Assembly: GCA_021604665.1 (NCBI GenBank)
Contig: BQJK01000001.1
Span: 1,020,419 to 1,084,418 of the forward strand
Length of the DNA: 64,000 nucleotides
Direction: 5' to 3'
DNA from: Rhodomicrobium sp.
GTDB lineage: Bacteria > Pseudomonadota > Alphaproteobacteria > Rhizobiales > HXMU1428-3
The position numbers and the translations under genes are program-made. Below are positions 1-8,334 of the stretch, piece by piece (position 1 is the stretch's first letter; every line of letters starts with the position of its first letter). The notes below the pieces were generated by a model. That model was not told the origin of the DNA. It did not search any database and saw nothing but the letters and a program-made list of their open reading frames with translations.

Positions 1-113
1 TTTTTATGCCCTTTATCAGCGTTTGCATCGAGGCACTTGAAGCCGGAGCGCGAATAGCGACAAACGCCTTTCAGCAAGTCTTTTGCAGCCTCATTAAGCT
101 CTAGCGGCCCCAT
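1..113 (-). CDS. possible partial ORF cut by the left window edge
   Basis: On the minus strand an ATG at 113 opens a frame that runs without a stop to base 1, giving at least 37 codons beginning MGPLELNEAAKDLL. It is too short for the ORF track. I recognise no family and see only a weak GGGG-containing stretch ahead of the start. It would be transcribed divergently from pqqA. It may be the start of a real gene outside the window or a chance frame. Confidence 0.25.
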   Translation of the reverse strand, partial: MGPLELNEAAKDLLKGVCRYSRSGFKCLDANADKGHK

Positions 114-353
114 TAACCGCCCCGACACCAAGTTACACACAATACTTAAATTTTCCTCACAAGATTCTTAGGATCCTCTCATCTTAGAGAGCTATCATCC
201 CCAATGTGAGGATCATTCTAAACAGACGATCTATTTTTATGATTATCTGTGAGATCTACACATTGTTATTATCGTAAATAGCAGGACTGGGCCGGGAAGC
301 TAAATCCGCCTCCCTGCATAATAACTGAACGACTTCAATCAAAGGAGATTGAT
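114..353. promoter_or_regulatory. AT-rich spacer upstream of pqqA with inverted repeats
   Basis: This 240-base stretch has no gene and should hold the pqq promoter. The 8-base arms TCCTCACA (154-161) and TGTGAGGA (205-212) are perfect inverted copies 43 bases apart, and GATCCTC (172-178) and GAGGATC (208-214) form a second overlapping pair. Such arms could be an operator or a long hairpin. I could not pick a convincing -35/-10 pair. Confidence 0.35.
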
Positions 354-443
354 ATGAAAAATTGGACAACACCACAGGTTTCAGAAACAGAAACTGGCAT
401 GGAAGTCACAAGCTATATGCCTGCTGAACTTGACCGTGCATAA
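354..443 (+). CDS. pqqA: PQQ precursor peptide PqqA
   Basis: This 29-residue peptide is too short for the ORF track. It reads MKNWTTPQVSETETGMEVTS and ends YMPAELDRA. PqqA is the ribosomally made substrate whose Glu and Tyr side chains are cross-linked to form the backbone of pyrroloquinoline quinone. The invariant E-x-x-x-Y pair is present as Glu17 and Tyr21. The start has a strong ribosome binding site (AAAGGAG, 341-347). It is the first gene of pqqABCDE and is separated from pqqB by a terminator-like hairpin, consistent with a small precursor being needed in excess over the enzymes. The length is normal for the family (about 22-30 residues). Confidence 0.93.
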   Translation: MKNWTTPQVSETETGMEVTSYMPAELDRA

Positions 444-470
444 AGTAAAGGTCACTGACCTTACGTAAAA

Positions 471-490
471 TCCCGGTTTAATTATCGGGA
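471..490 (+). other. small hairpin between pqqA and the attenuator
   Basis: TCCCG and CGGGA flank a 10-base AT-rich loop just upstream of the pqqA-pqqB terminator. A further AAGGTCA/TGACCTT inverted repeat lies at 448-462. They may fold with the terminator into a 3' structure that stabilises pqqA mRNA. This is inference from base pairing only. Confidence 0.3.
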
Positions 491-492
491 TC

Positions 493-530
493 AACGGTGG
501 TGAGAGATAATTTCATCACCGTTTTTTTTT
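493..530 (+). terminator. terminator/attenuator between pqqA and pqqB
   Basis: The arms AACGGTGGTGA and TCATCACCGTT pair over 11 positions with one G-U pair and are followed by an unbroken run of T. This is a textbook rho-independent terminator, but it lies inside the operon, so it probably works as a partial terminator that gives much pqqA transcript and less pqqBCDE. Confidence 0.8.
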
Positions 531-624
531 ACCCCCTCAGGGTAGTTGATATTTCTCATTGAATTGCCCGCCCTCTTAGGTCACCTTGTGGCAGAAACAA
601 AAACAAAATCTGGGTGAGGATTAT

Positions 625-1557
625 ATGCATATCAAAGTATTGGGCTCTGGCGCTGGTGGTGGGCTGCCGCAATGGAATTGCAACGCCCCCAACTCAAAAG
701 ACGCGAGAGACGGCCACGAAAATGTCAAACCGCGCAGCCAGTCATCAATTACTGTTTCCGCTGATGGCCGCAACTGGGTATTGCTAAATGCATCTCCAGA
801 CATTCGCCAACAAATTTTCGACACCCGCCAGCTCCACCCCCATAATGATGGCCCGGTGCGCAACAGCCCGATACAAGCGGTTGTTCTGACAAATGGCGAT
901 GTCGATCATGTCGCCGGTCTCCTCTGCTTAAGAGAAGGCCACCCCTTTAATATTTATGCCTCAGCGCGGGTGATGAAAACTGTTGATGCCAATTCGATTT
1001 TTAATGTCTTGAATGCAGAGAAAGTCAATCGCATCACCACCCCCCTTGAGCAATCCTTTGAGGTCAACAGCCCAGAAGGCCCACTCGGCCTCACTATCAC
1101 CCCTTTCGCCGTGCCCGGCAAAGTCGCGCTCTACCTTGAAGAAGATGATGGCAGCGGTAATTTCGGCACAGAAGAAGGCGACACCATCGGTCTTGAAGTT
1201 AAAGAAGATGAAACCGGAAAAATCTTTTACTACATACCAGGCTGCGCGACGATTGATGAAAAACTGGCGGCCCGTATTAAAGGAGCCTCTTTAATTTTCT
1301 TCGATGGCACCTTATTTACTAATAATGAGATGCTAGATCAGGGCCTTCTCCCTAAAACAGGTGAGCGAATGGGCCACATGAATATGTCCGGCGAAAACGG
1401 CTCGTTAGAGGCCTTCAAAGATCTTGGCATCAAGCGCAAGGTTTATATTCATATCAATAATTCAAACCCGGTCCTCAGAGACAATTCACCTGAGCGCAAA
1501 GTCGTAACAGACGCCGGCTGGGATGTATCATATGACGGAATGGAAATCGAGCTATGA
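625..1557 (+). CDS. pqqB: PQQ biosynthesis protein PqqB
   Basis: PqqB is a metallo-beta-lactamase-fold protein of the PQQ pathway, thought to act as an iron-dependent hydroxylase on a tyrosine-derived intermediate. The ORF track begins at 586, but the family start MHIKVLGSGAGGG is the ATG at 625, preceded by GGTGAGGA; this gives 310 residues, close to the usual 300-305. The N-terminal LGSGAGGGLPQWNC segment and the metal-site region TNGDVDHVAGLL are visible; the first part of the usual HxHxDH motif is degenerate, as known for PqqB. The last four bases overlap pqqC (ATGA), which indicates translational coupling. Confidence 0.95.
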   Translation: MHIKVLGSGAGGGLPQWNCNAPNSKDARDGHENVKPRSQSSITVSADGRNWVLLNASPDIRQQIFDTRQLHPHNDGPVRNSPIQAVVLTNGDVDHVAGLLCLREGHPFNIYASARVMKTVDANSIFNVLNAEKVNRITTPLEQSFEVNSPEGPLGLTITPFAVPGKVALYLEEDDGSGNFGTEEGDTIGLEVKEDETGKIFYYIPGCATIDEKLAARIKGASLIFFDGTLFTNNEMLDQGLLPKTGERMGHMNMSGENGSLEAFKDLGIKRKVYIHINNSNPVLRDNSPERKVVTDAGWDVSYDGMEIEL

Positions 1558-2291
1558 GCCAATTAATGACAAGAGATGAACTGGAAGCAGCCTTAAGAAA
1601 AATAGGGGCCGAGCGCTACCACAACCTGCACCCCTTCCACAAACTGCTACATGGCGGCGAGCTAAACAAAGCGCAGGTCCAAGCCTGGGCGCTCAACCGC
1701 TTCTGCTATCAGGCCGCTGTACCGCGGAAAGACGCCGCCCTCATGGGCCGCACAACAGACCGCGAATTACGCAGAGAATGGATCCACCGCATTGACGACC
1801 ATGATGGCAATGGCGTTGATGAAGAAGGCGGCATTGAGCGCTGGCTCGGCCTGACCACTGGCCTTGGCCTCGACCGCGATATGGTCATCTCAACAGAAAA
1901 AGCCCTGCCAGCAACAAGGTTCGCAGTGGAAGCCTATGTAGAGTTTGTACAGAAAGGCACTATAGTTGAGGCGGTTGCCTCGTCTCTAACAGAGCTTTTC
2001 GCGCCGCAAATCCACGAAGAACGTATTTCCGGCATGCTTGAGAATTATGATTTTATCGACGAAAGCGTAATGAAATATTTCCGCCGCCGTCTTACCCAGG
2101 CCCCGCGTGATGCTAATTTCGCACTTGAGTATGTGCTGGAAAATGCAAACACACCGGCCCTACAACAAGGCGCATTAAACGCGCTGACTTTTAAATGCAA
2201 CGTCTTGTGGACACAGCTGGACGCTCTCTATTTCGCCTATTATGACCCAGGGCTTATCCCTCCCGGTGCATTTCGTCCCGTGGATGGCTAA
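1554..2291 (+). CDS. pqqC: pyrroloquinoline-quinone synthase PqqC
   Basis: PqqC is the cofactor-less oxidase that performs the last step of PQQ synthesis, ring closure and eight-electron oxidation of AHQQ with oxygen. The 245-residue protein matches the usual 240-255 length and shows the family's all-helical pattern, with FHKLLHGGELNKAQVQAWALNR near the N-terminus and IHRIDDHDG at about residues 82-90. It starts inside the last codons of pqqB. A 105-base spacer precedes pqqD, the longest gap between the last four genes of the operon. Confidence 0.95.
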   Translation: MSQLMTRDELEAALRKIGAERYHNLHPFHKLLHGGELNKAQVQAWALNRFCYQAAVPRKDAALMGRTTDRELRREWIHRIDDHDGNGVDEEGGIERWLGLTTGLGLDRDMVISTEKALPATRFAVEAYVEFVQKGTIVEAVASSLTELFAPQIHEERISGMLENYDFIDESVMKYFRRRLTQAPRDANFALEYVLENANTPALQQGALNALTFKCNVLWTQLDALYFAYYDPGLIPPGAFRPVDG

Positions 2292-2396
2292 TAAACAACA
2301 ACAAACGCCAGTAGAATTATAAGTGGTATAATAATAAGTCATCATCAAAGATGAAACGCCCTTTCTATGACAAATGGGAAAAATTGGGGAGACGTT

Positions 2397-2687
2397 ATGA
2401 GCAGAGAACGCCTGATAGTTGTGGCAGAGACCACGCCCAAACTGCCACGCTTTGTTAAAATGCGGCATGATAAAGGGCGCGACCGCTGGATCATGCTGGC
2501 ACCAGAGCGCATCCTGACACCGGATGAAATTGCCGTTGAAGTTTTAAAACTCTGCGATGGCGAGCGAACGGTTACAGCCATAGCAAGCGAGATGGCACAA
2601 ACATATAAAGCCCCGGTCGAGGTGATAGAGAAAGATATCATCACCATGTTGCAAGGCTTAAGTGACAAAGGATTTCTGACATCATGA
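2397..2687 (+). CDS. pqqD: PQQ peptide chaperone PqqD
   Basis: PqqD is a small RiPP recognition element that binds the PqqA peptide and presents it to the radical SAM enzyme PqqE. I start it at the ATG at 2397 (MSRERLIVVAETTPKLP) because a GGGGAGA site lies just upstream and because this gives 96 residues, the family length; the track start at 2367 adds ten unlikely residues. The winged-helix features WIMLAPERIL and a C-terminal helix pair are visible. It overlaps pqqE by four bases (ATGA), fitting its tight partnership with PqqE. Confidence 0.93.
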   Translation: MSRERLIVVAETTPKLPRFVKMRHDKGRDRWIMLAPERILTPDEIAVEVLKLCDGERTVTAIASEMAQTYKAPVEVIEKDIITMLQGLSDKGFLTS

Positions 2688-3820
2688 TAGAAGCTCAAGA
2701 GCAAAATGCCGATGTTATCTGCGCAACAGCCCCCATGGGTCTGCTCGCAGAACTCACCCATCGCTGCCCACTGCAATGTCCCTACTGCTCAAACCCGGTT
2801 GATCTGGAGCGCGCCAGCGGCGAGCTTTCAACCGAAGACTGGGTGCGCGTCTTTAAAGAAGCTGGCGACCTGGGCATTCTGCAAACTCATCTATCTGGCG
2901 GCGAGCCAACAGTGCGGAAAGACCTGGAGCAAATCACCAAGGCCGCCGTCGAGGCTGGCATATATACCAACCTGATTACGGCCGGTGTTTTGTTAAGTAA
3001 AGAACGGTTAGAGGGCTTAAGAGATGTTGGCCTCGACCATGTCCAGCTCTCCATACAACATGTGGACGCAAAACTAGCCGATAAGATCAGCGGTTTTAAA
3101 GGGGGCTATTCTAAAAAACTTGAGCTGGCTAAATGGGTGAAGGAGCTAGACCTCCCCCTCACCGTTAATTCCCCCATGCACCGCCATAATGTGGAATATC
3201 TTGAAGAGATCATCGAATTCGCCGTCAGGCTCGGCGCTGAACGGCTAGAGGTTGCCCATATCCAATATTACGGTTGGGCCTTTGATAATCGAACAGCCCT
3301 CATCCCCACCAAAGAGCAGGTCTACCGCAACGCAGATATTGTTGACGAAGCCAGAGAGCGCCTGAAAGGCATCATGAGCATCGATTTTGTGGTGCCAGAT
3401 TATTATGCCGTCAGGCCAAAGCCCTGCATGGGCGGCTGGGGAAGCCAGTTCATCACCATCTCCCCAACAGGCAAGGTGCTACCCTGCCATGCGGCGGCCT
3501 CCATTAAAGGTATGGAATTTGATAATGTAAAAGACAAACATCTCCGCGATATTTGGCTACACTCTTCTGCCTTTGAAAAATACCGCGGCACAGATTACCT
3601 GCCAGACCCGTGCAAATCTTGCGAGTTCCGCGAAGTTGACTTTGGCGGCTGCCGTTGCCAGGCCTTCATGTTCACAGGTGATGCTGCGAACACTGACCCA
3701 GCCTGCGCAAAATCCCCGCACCATAAGGATCTGCTGGCCATCGCAGAACAAGAATCACAGCGAGAAGATAAAGAGTTCATCTACCGCAAATTCACCAAAA
3801 CACCCGTCACTACAATTTAA
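2684..3820 (+). CDS. pqqE: PqqA peptide cyclase PqqE (radical SAM)
   Basis: PqqE is the radical S-adenosylmethionine enzyme that makes the carbon-carbon bond between Glu and Tyr of PqqA, the first committed PQQ step. The 378-residue protein carries the CxxxCxxC cluster motif as Cys28, Cys32 and Cys35 (RCPLQCPYCSNP), followed by the LSGGEPT stretch used for SAM binding. The C-terminal third has a cysteine-rich SPASM domain with CMGGWGS, CHAAAS, CKSCEF and FGGCRCQAF, which should hold two auxiliary Fe-S clusters. It ends the operon. No pqqF/pqqG protease gene and no PQQ-dependent dehydrogenase gene lies in the window. Confidence 0.96.
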   Translation: MIEAQEQNADVICATAPMGLLAELTHRCPLQCPYCSNPVDLERASGELSTEDWVRVFKEAGDLGILQTHLSGGEPTVRKDLEQITKAAVEAGIYTNLITAGVLLSKERLEGLRDVGLDHVQLSIQHVDAKLADKISGFKGGYSKKLELAKWVKELDLPLTVNSPMHRHNVEYLEEIIEFAVRLGAERLEVAHIQYYGWAFDNRTALIPTKEQVYRNADIVDEARERLKGIMSIDFVVPDYYAVRPKPCMGGWGSQFITISPTGKVLPCHAAASIKGMEFDNVKDKHLRDIWLHSSAFEKYRGTDYLPDPCKSCEFREVDFGGCRCQAFMFTGDAANTDPACAKSPHHKDLLAIAEQESQREDKEFIYRKFTKTPVTTI

Positions 3821-3882
3821 GTGACGACTATTTAGGTGACCCCTAATTAATCAGTCATAACTTTAACAATGCCAGCTATCAT

Positions 3883-3927
3883 AAAAAAAGCCCCCTGCAG
3901 CATAACCACTGCAGGGGGCTTTTTTAT
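3883..3927. terminator. bidirectional terminator between pqqE and alr
   Basis: A strong stem AAAAAGCCCCCTGCAG / CTGCAGGGGGCTTTTT with an 8-base loop lies between two converging genes. A-runs on the left and T-runs on the right let it stop transcripts from both sides. Confidence 0.9.
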
Positions 3928-3979
3928 AAGTTTATGCTTATGCCAACTGAGGCACCGCCCAAAGAGACGGACAATAAAT

Positions 3980-5104
3980 TTAGCTATCAATATAGCGCCG
4001 CTCATACCGCCCGCCAAGTGCCGTTAAAACTTCATAACCAATCGTCCCCGACCAGGCCGCAACATCATCAACCGTCAGCTCATCATTCAAAAGCTCAACG
4101 AAGCACCCGGGCCGACTTAGCCTCTCTTCAATATCTGTCACATCAATCATAATCAAATCCATAGTCACCCGGCCAACAATAGGCGCCGCTTTGCCGCCAA
4201 TCATCACAAAACCCTGTTCACCGCCAAGCCGCAAATAGCCATCAGCATAGCCAACACCAATGGTCGCGATTTGAGAGCGCCGCTCAGCCTGCCAGACCCC
4301 GCCATAACTCACCGCCTCCCCGGCCTCAATCTCCCGCCGTTGTAAAATTTCAGCCTCAAGCTTCACCACAGCCTTCATCGGGTTAGGCACCCCGGTAAAA
4401 GGATTGCCGCCATAAAGCCCAATCCCAACACGAGCAATATCATAATGATACCCAGCGCCGAGCAAGACCCCAGCGGAATTTGCAAGAGAACAAGGGACAG
4501 ATTTCAGCCCCTCTGGAAGCTGGCTAACAAGCCGCTCAAACAATAGCCGCTGCTGCTCATTCTGCGGAGAGCCGTGATCATCAGCCACCGCCAAATGAGA
4601 CATGATCAATTTCAGGTCAACCTGGTCTAGAAAAGCGTCTGCTTGAATAAAGCGGTTAAATTCATTCGCAGAAAACCCCAGCCGGTTCATCCCCGTATCA
4701 ACCTGTATCGCTGCCGGTCGATAGCCACTTTTATCTGCAAACTCTGCCCAACGCAGCGCCGCCTCTTCTGAGTTTAGAACAGGGATCAACCGTGCCGATT
4801 TAAAGCTCTCTTCTTCCCCTAATAATGCGCCATGAAAAACAAAAATCTCTGCCTCTGCGAGCGTCTCCCGCAGCGCCGCGCCTTCAGAACCATGCGCCAC
4901 AAAAAACCGGCGGCATCCAGCCGCCCATAAAGCTTTGCCAACCTCAATGGCGCCAAGCCCATAGGCATCTGCTTTCACAACAGCCGCAACTTCAGTCAAA
5001 GGTGAACCAACAGCATCATCAGGCGAAGCCCGGCAAGCCTCATTGAAGAAACGCCAGTTCTCAACCAGCCGCGACAGATTAATTGTTAATATGGCTCCAG
5101 CCAT
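3980..5104 (-). CDS. alr: alanine racemase
   Basis: Alanine racemase interconverts L- and D-alanine using PLP and supplies D-alanine for peptidoglycan. The PLP lysine lies in AVVKADAYGLG (Lys44). The family also shows DTGMNRLG, the SVPCSLANSAG segment, RVGIGLYG, and the region AVSYGGVW with the second catalytic Tyr, followed by GVGYADGY. The ORF track starts at 5155, but I prefer the ATG at 5104 (MAGAILTINLSRL) because GAGGGA lies just upstream and the result, 374 residues, has the usual N-terminus. It converges on the pqq operon. An L-alanine to D-alanine role is established for the family; alr versus dadX cannot be told from sequence alone. Confidence 0.92.
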   Translation of the reverse strand: MAGAILTINLSRLVENWRFFNEACRASPDDAVGSPLTEVAAVVKADAYGLGAIEVGKALWAAGCRRFFVAHGSEGAALRETLAEAEIFVFHGALLGEEESFKSARLIPVLNSEEAALRWAEFADKSGYRPAAIQVDTGMNRLGFSANEFNRFIQADAFLDQVDLKLIMSHLAVADDHGSPQNEQQRLLFERLVSQLPEGLKSVPCSLANSAGVLLGAGYHYDIARVGIGLYGGNPFTGVPNPMKAVVKLEAEILQRREIEAGEAVSYGGVWQAERRSQIATIGVGYADGYLRLGGEQGFVMIGGKAAPIVGRVTMDLIMIDVTDIEERLSRPGCFVELLNDELTVDDVAAWSGTIGYEVLTALGGRYERRYIDS

Positions 5105-5956
5105 CAGCAGTCCCTCAATACATAACCTGGTCAAGTTATGAGAGCATTCAAACATGGGTGCAAGGGCCGTAAGGAAGTAATTCGCTAACTTTCTTCAAAC
5201 TTTTTAACTTTTACTGCAGTTCTCCCCTTCACAAATCACATTCTTGTGTTAACCTTTAAGGCAGTGGAGAAGTCTTAAACAACACTGCAACGTCAGTTGC
5301 TCTCACTTCTAGTCATCCAGGTTGCGGATTTCAGCACCGAGGACAATCGCTGAAAACCCAGAACTCTAATTACAGGTCCTAAGATACAAAGGGCCCCAGA
5401 TTTTAAGTTCCAGAGATCTACATTCCGGTACCATCCGGAAGCAACTGCCAGACCGATTTTTTATTAAGCTGGTATGAATTGAAATGAGACAATGGCAACG
5501 CGCTCAACAGCTACTAAAATGCTCAGAAAAGAAGCATAACAAAGCAGATGTCACGCCCTGGTCAAACGGACCAGAAAAGCAATAAACAACAAGGATAGAA
5601 TTTCGGCAAACTGAACCAGACAAGATCAAAAAAACACGATCCCCATTCAGCGACGCGAAAGCGCTACCCATACTAAATAGTGTGACAAGAGAAACCGAGC
5701 GCTAAACCACGATCCGGATTAATCCAGTAAACGGGCCGGATCAAGTTACCAGACTGTGCGGTACCAGATTGGACCGGTACAAAGGTGAATAAGACTGCTG
5801 AATGCCAGGCCTTTTAGCTTAAGCCAGATAGTATGTTGGCGAGTTGCAAAGGCCAAACATTTCTTCCAACCAAATGAAGTAATTGTTTTGTTTAAATCAG
5901 TAATAAAACAGTAACCATCATTCGGTAAATTCATGAATCCTTGGGAGGAGACATCA
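5105..5956. other. long intergenic region without a gene
   Basis: About 850 bases between divergent genes contain no credible ORF. The region should hold the alr promoter and the promoter of the lysine-rich protein gene. Near 5735-5766 a 16-base unit occurs twice in imperfect form (TTACCAGACTGTGCGG, TACCAGATTGGACCGG). I see no tRNA or clear small RNA terminator. Confidence 0.5.
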
Positions 5957-6697
5957 ATGCTTTTACGGTTTCTCGGCATAGCAACAATCAGCGTCACATT
6001 TCTCACTGTGCAAGCCATGAGCTCCATGGAGAGCAGCATAGCCCATACGCCCGATCGCGCGGCTTATGAAAGTGAGGTCGTGTACACAAATGCAACAGCA
6101 TATCGCACAGCCCTCACAAGCGACTATATGGGGCGCGGTATACGCACAATCGAACAGCGGCAACGCGAGCTTGTTAAAAGAGCACATAGCTTGACGAACA
6201 AGAGACTTGCAAGCAACAACGCGCCGCCCCTACCCGTACGGCTCCGCTCAAATATTGATGATCCATCAGCAGAGTTTGGCAAACTTCTTAAACGTAAAAT
6301 CACAACCACAAAAATCAAAAAACAATTTATTCGCCACGCCTACCTCCCCAAAAGCCATGACCTTAACCAAGAGCGCCGCCTGCTCCTCAATCCTGAGCTT
6401 AGGAATACAGAGATAGCTTCAGACGCCGTTGATAGTGATAGCAACACAATCACCAGCAATATCGAAACCGCCAAACTTGAAACCTCAAGCCTTACCTATG
6501 ACAATAGAAAATCAAAATCACTCAAAGCGGTGAAACGTTACCAGGCCCCAAAAGCCAAAAAGCAACGCGCCGTTATCAAAAGCTATAAAAAGAAGAAAAG
6601 CGTGAAAGTGAAAAAGCGCTATAAAAATAAAATGGCCAAACGGGTAAAAAGAAAATCAAGATACAAAAAAACCAACTATCTTGCCGCCTTCAACTAA
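5957..6697 (+). CDS. secreted lysine-rich basic protein, unknown function
   Basis: I do not recognise this 246-residue protein. The ATG at 5957 follows a strong GGGAGGAG site, so I prefer it to the track start at 5933. The N-terminus looks like a signal peptide (hydrophobic MLLRFLGIATISVTFLTVQA). The middle is polar. The last 60 residues are extremely basic, with runs such as SYKKKKSVKVKKRYKNK, and end in NYLAAFN. Such a tail could bind DNA, peptidoglycan, acidic polysaccharide or phospholipid head groups after export. The gene stands alone between a long spacer and a terminator. Codon use does not look foreign by eye. Function remains open. Confidence 0.7.
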   Translation: MLLRFLGIATISVTFLTVQAMSSMESSIAHTPDRAAYESEVVYTNATAYRTALTSDYMGRGIRTIEQRQRELVKRAHSLTNKRLASNNAPPLPVRLRSNIDDPSAEFGKLLKRKITTTKIKKQFIRHAYLPKSHDLNQERRLLLNPELRNTEIASDAVDSDSNTITSNIETAKLETSSLTYDNRKSKSLKAVKRYQAPKAKKQRAVIKSYKKKKSVKVKKRYKNKMAKRVKRKSRYKKTNYLAAFN

Positions 6698-6721
6698 GGC
6701 TCAAAACATATACAATCTAAA

Positions 6722-6757
6722 ATACCCTCTCCCAGAAATGAGAGAGGGTTTCTTTTT
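6722..6757 (+). terminator. terminator of the lysine-rich protein gene
   Basis: The arms ACCCTCTC (6724-6731) and GAGAGGGT (6742-6749) are perfect complements with a 10-base loop and are followed by TTCTTTTT. Confidence 0.85.
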
Positions 6758-6835
6758 GCAAAAAGCTTTAAGCCATATTCTTTTTTATGGGTGCGGAGAT
6801 AAAGCCACCTTAAAGTTAAACTCTAACTCAATACA

Positions 6836-7168
6836 TCAGCCCTGCTTCACCTGACCAACCGCCCATTCCAGATAACCATCAGCACCGCCTGTAATTGGCA
6901 AAACTAAAATAGCCGGCTCATTATAACTGTGATGACGCGTTATAAAATCCATCACATCCGCTTCAAGCCGGCGCACCGTCTTAATCAGCATCACGATTTC
7001 ATGTTCCTTTTGTAATTTGCCTTCCCATTCAAAAAAGCTTTTCACATTTTCAATCAAGTTAACGCAGGCCCCAAGCCGCTCCGCAATCAAACGCTCGGCC
7101 ACAGTCTCAGCATTCGCAAGGTCACTAAACGTTGAGTAAATAAGAATTGGCTCCGCCGCATCTTCCAT
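6836..7168 (-). CDS. cutA: CutA1 divalent-cation tolerance protein
   Basis: CutA1 forms a very stable trimer of ferredoxin-like subunits. It is linked genetically to copper tolerance, but its molecular role is still unsettled. The 110-residue protein shows the family landmarks: an N-terminal strand ILIYSTFSD, GACVNL, FFEWEGKLQKEHE, the conserved KT pair in LIKTV, HHSYNEPAILVLPI and the C-terminal YLEWAVGQ. It starts at the ATG at 7168. It is a single gene convergent with the lysine-rich protein gene and divergent from the NAD kinase gene. Confidence 0.92.
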   Translation of the reverse strand: MEDAAEPILIYSTFSDLANAETVAERLIAERLGACVNLIENVKSFFEWEGKLQKEHEIVMLIKTVRRLEADVMDFITRHHSYNEPAILVLPITGGADGYLEWAVGQVKQG

Positions 7169-7364
7169 GATAAAAATCTCCAGTTCCCTAAGTAGCGCGG
7201 CCTAATAACCTGAGCAGCCCCAATAGAGAACAGCAAAGGGCAAAACAAAACGCTATAATCGTTAATAATAGCGCCAGCATTTCCACCACATTAAACATCA
7301 TTGTTCTAAGTTCCATGTAGTTTAATCAGCCAAGTACAACAATCAACCGGGTGGCCAAAAGATA

Positions 7365-8144
7365 ATGAGCAACAAAAGATTTAAGAAAATCGCTTTTGTC
7401 TCCGGCGATACACCCGAGGCGCGAGCCACAGTAAAAACCCTGCGCGACCGTTATGAAGATGTACCCCTCAATGAGGCTGATGTGCTAGTGGCCCTTGGCG
7501 GTGACGGCATAATGTTGCAAACGCTGCATTCCACGATCTCACGGCCCATCCCAATTTACGGTATGAATTTCGGCTCCATTGGCTTTCTCATGAATGAATA
7601 TCATGATGGCGACCTCATAGAGCGGCTGGAGCAAGCCGAAGAAAACATCATCCACCCCTTAAAATTAGAGGCCTATAACGGCCAGGATGAACACTGGTGC
7701 GCGCTTGCCATTAATGAAGTTTCACTATTCCGTCGCTCCCACCAGGCCGCAAAATTAAAAATTTCAGTAGATGGCCGCACCCGTATCAGCGAATTAATCT
7801 GCGATGGAGTTATGGTTGCAACCCCAGCTGGTTCAACCGCCTATAACCTGTCCGCCCACGGACCTATATTACCTGTCGGCGCACAACTTCTAGCTCTCAC
7901 CCCAATCAGCCCCTTCCGCCCACGCCGTTGGCGCGGTGCGCTACTCTCTAACCGCGCCACAGTTGAGGTGGAGATTCTAGAGCATGAGAAGCGCCCGGTG
8001 AATACAGTCGCTGACCACCGTGAATTTGAAGATGTTCGCAAAGTTATTATTTCAGAACAGTCGGACATCTCCTTAAGGCTCTTATTTGATGAAGGCCATG
8101 CCCTCGATGAGCGTATCATTAATGAGCAGTTTAACTATTCCTGA
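7365..8144 (+). CDS. nadK: NAD kinase
   Basis: NAD kinase phosphorylates NAD to NADP and so controls the NADPH supply. The 259-residue protein is typical of the short alphaproteobacterial form. The diagnostic GGDG motif is at residues 45-48 with the catalytic Asp47, followed by NFGSIGFL, the conserved NE pair in AINEVSLF and the glycine-rich [18 protein letters not shown] loop. The ATG at 7365 has only a weak ribosome binding site. The gene is divergent from cutA and precedes the response regulator gene by about 190 bases. Confidence 0.95.
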   Translation: MSNKRFKKIAFVSGDTPEARATVKTLRDRYEDVPLNEADVLVALGGDGIMLQTLHSTISRPIPIYGMNFGSIGFLMNEYHDGDLIERLEQAEENIIHPLKLEAYNGQDEHWCALAINEVSLFRRSHQAAKLKISVDGRTRISELICDGVMVATPAGSTAYNLSAHGPILPVGAQLLALTPISPFRPRRWRGALLSNRATVEVEILEHEKRPVNTVADHREFEDVRKVIISEQSDISLRLLFDEGHALDERIINEQFNYS

Positions 8145-8334
8145 TCTGATACAAACGCCTCATTAACTTTGGCTAAACCATGCCTTTAGTCATAGTTTAT
8201 TAATCCGCTAAACCCTTAATTTTAAAAGTATGTCAAACCTTTCTTAAAGGGTCTGCCGCTATATTCTAATGGCTAAGCCGGGACAAGAGTTCGTCTACCG
8301 GTCAGATTTTTTAGTAAAGCGTAGGGCAGACTTC

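Noticed and set aside
621-863. Opposite-strand ORF inside pqqB
   Set aside because: It is a shadow frame of a gene with clear family motifs and has no ribosome binding site.
1013-1294. Plus-strand ORF inside pqqB in another frame
   Set aside because: It overlaps the well-supported PqqB reading frame and has a low-complexity composition.
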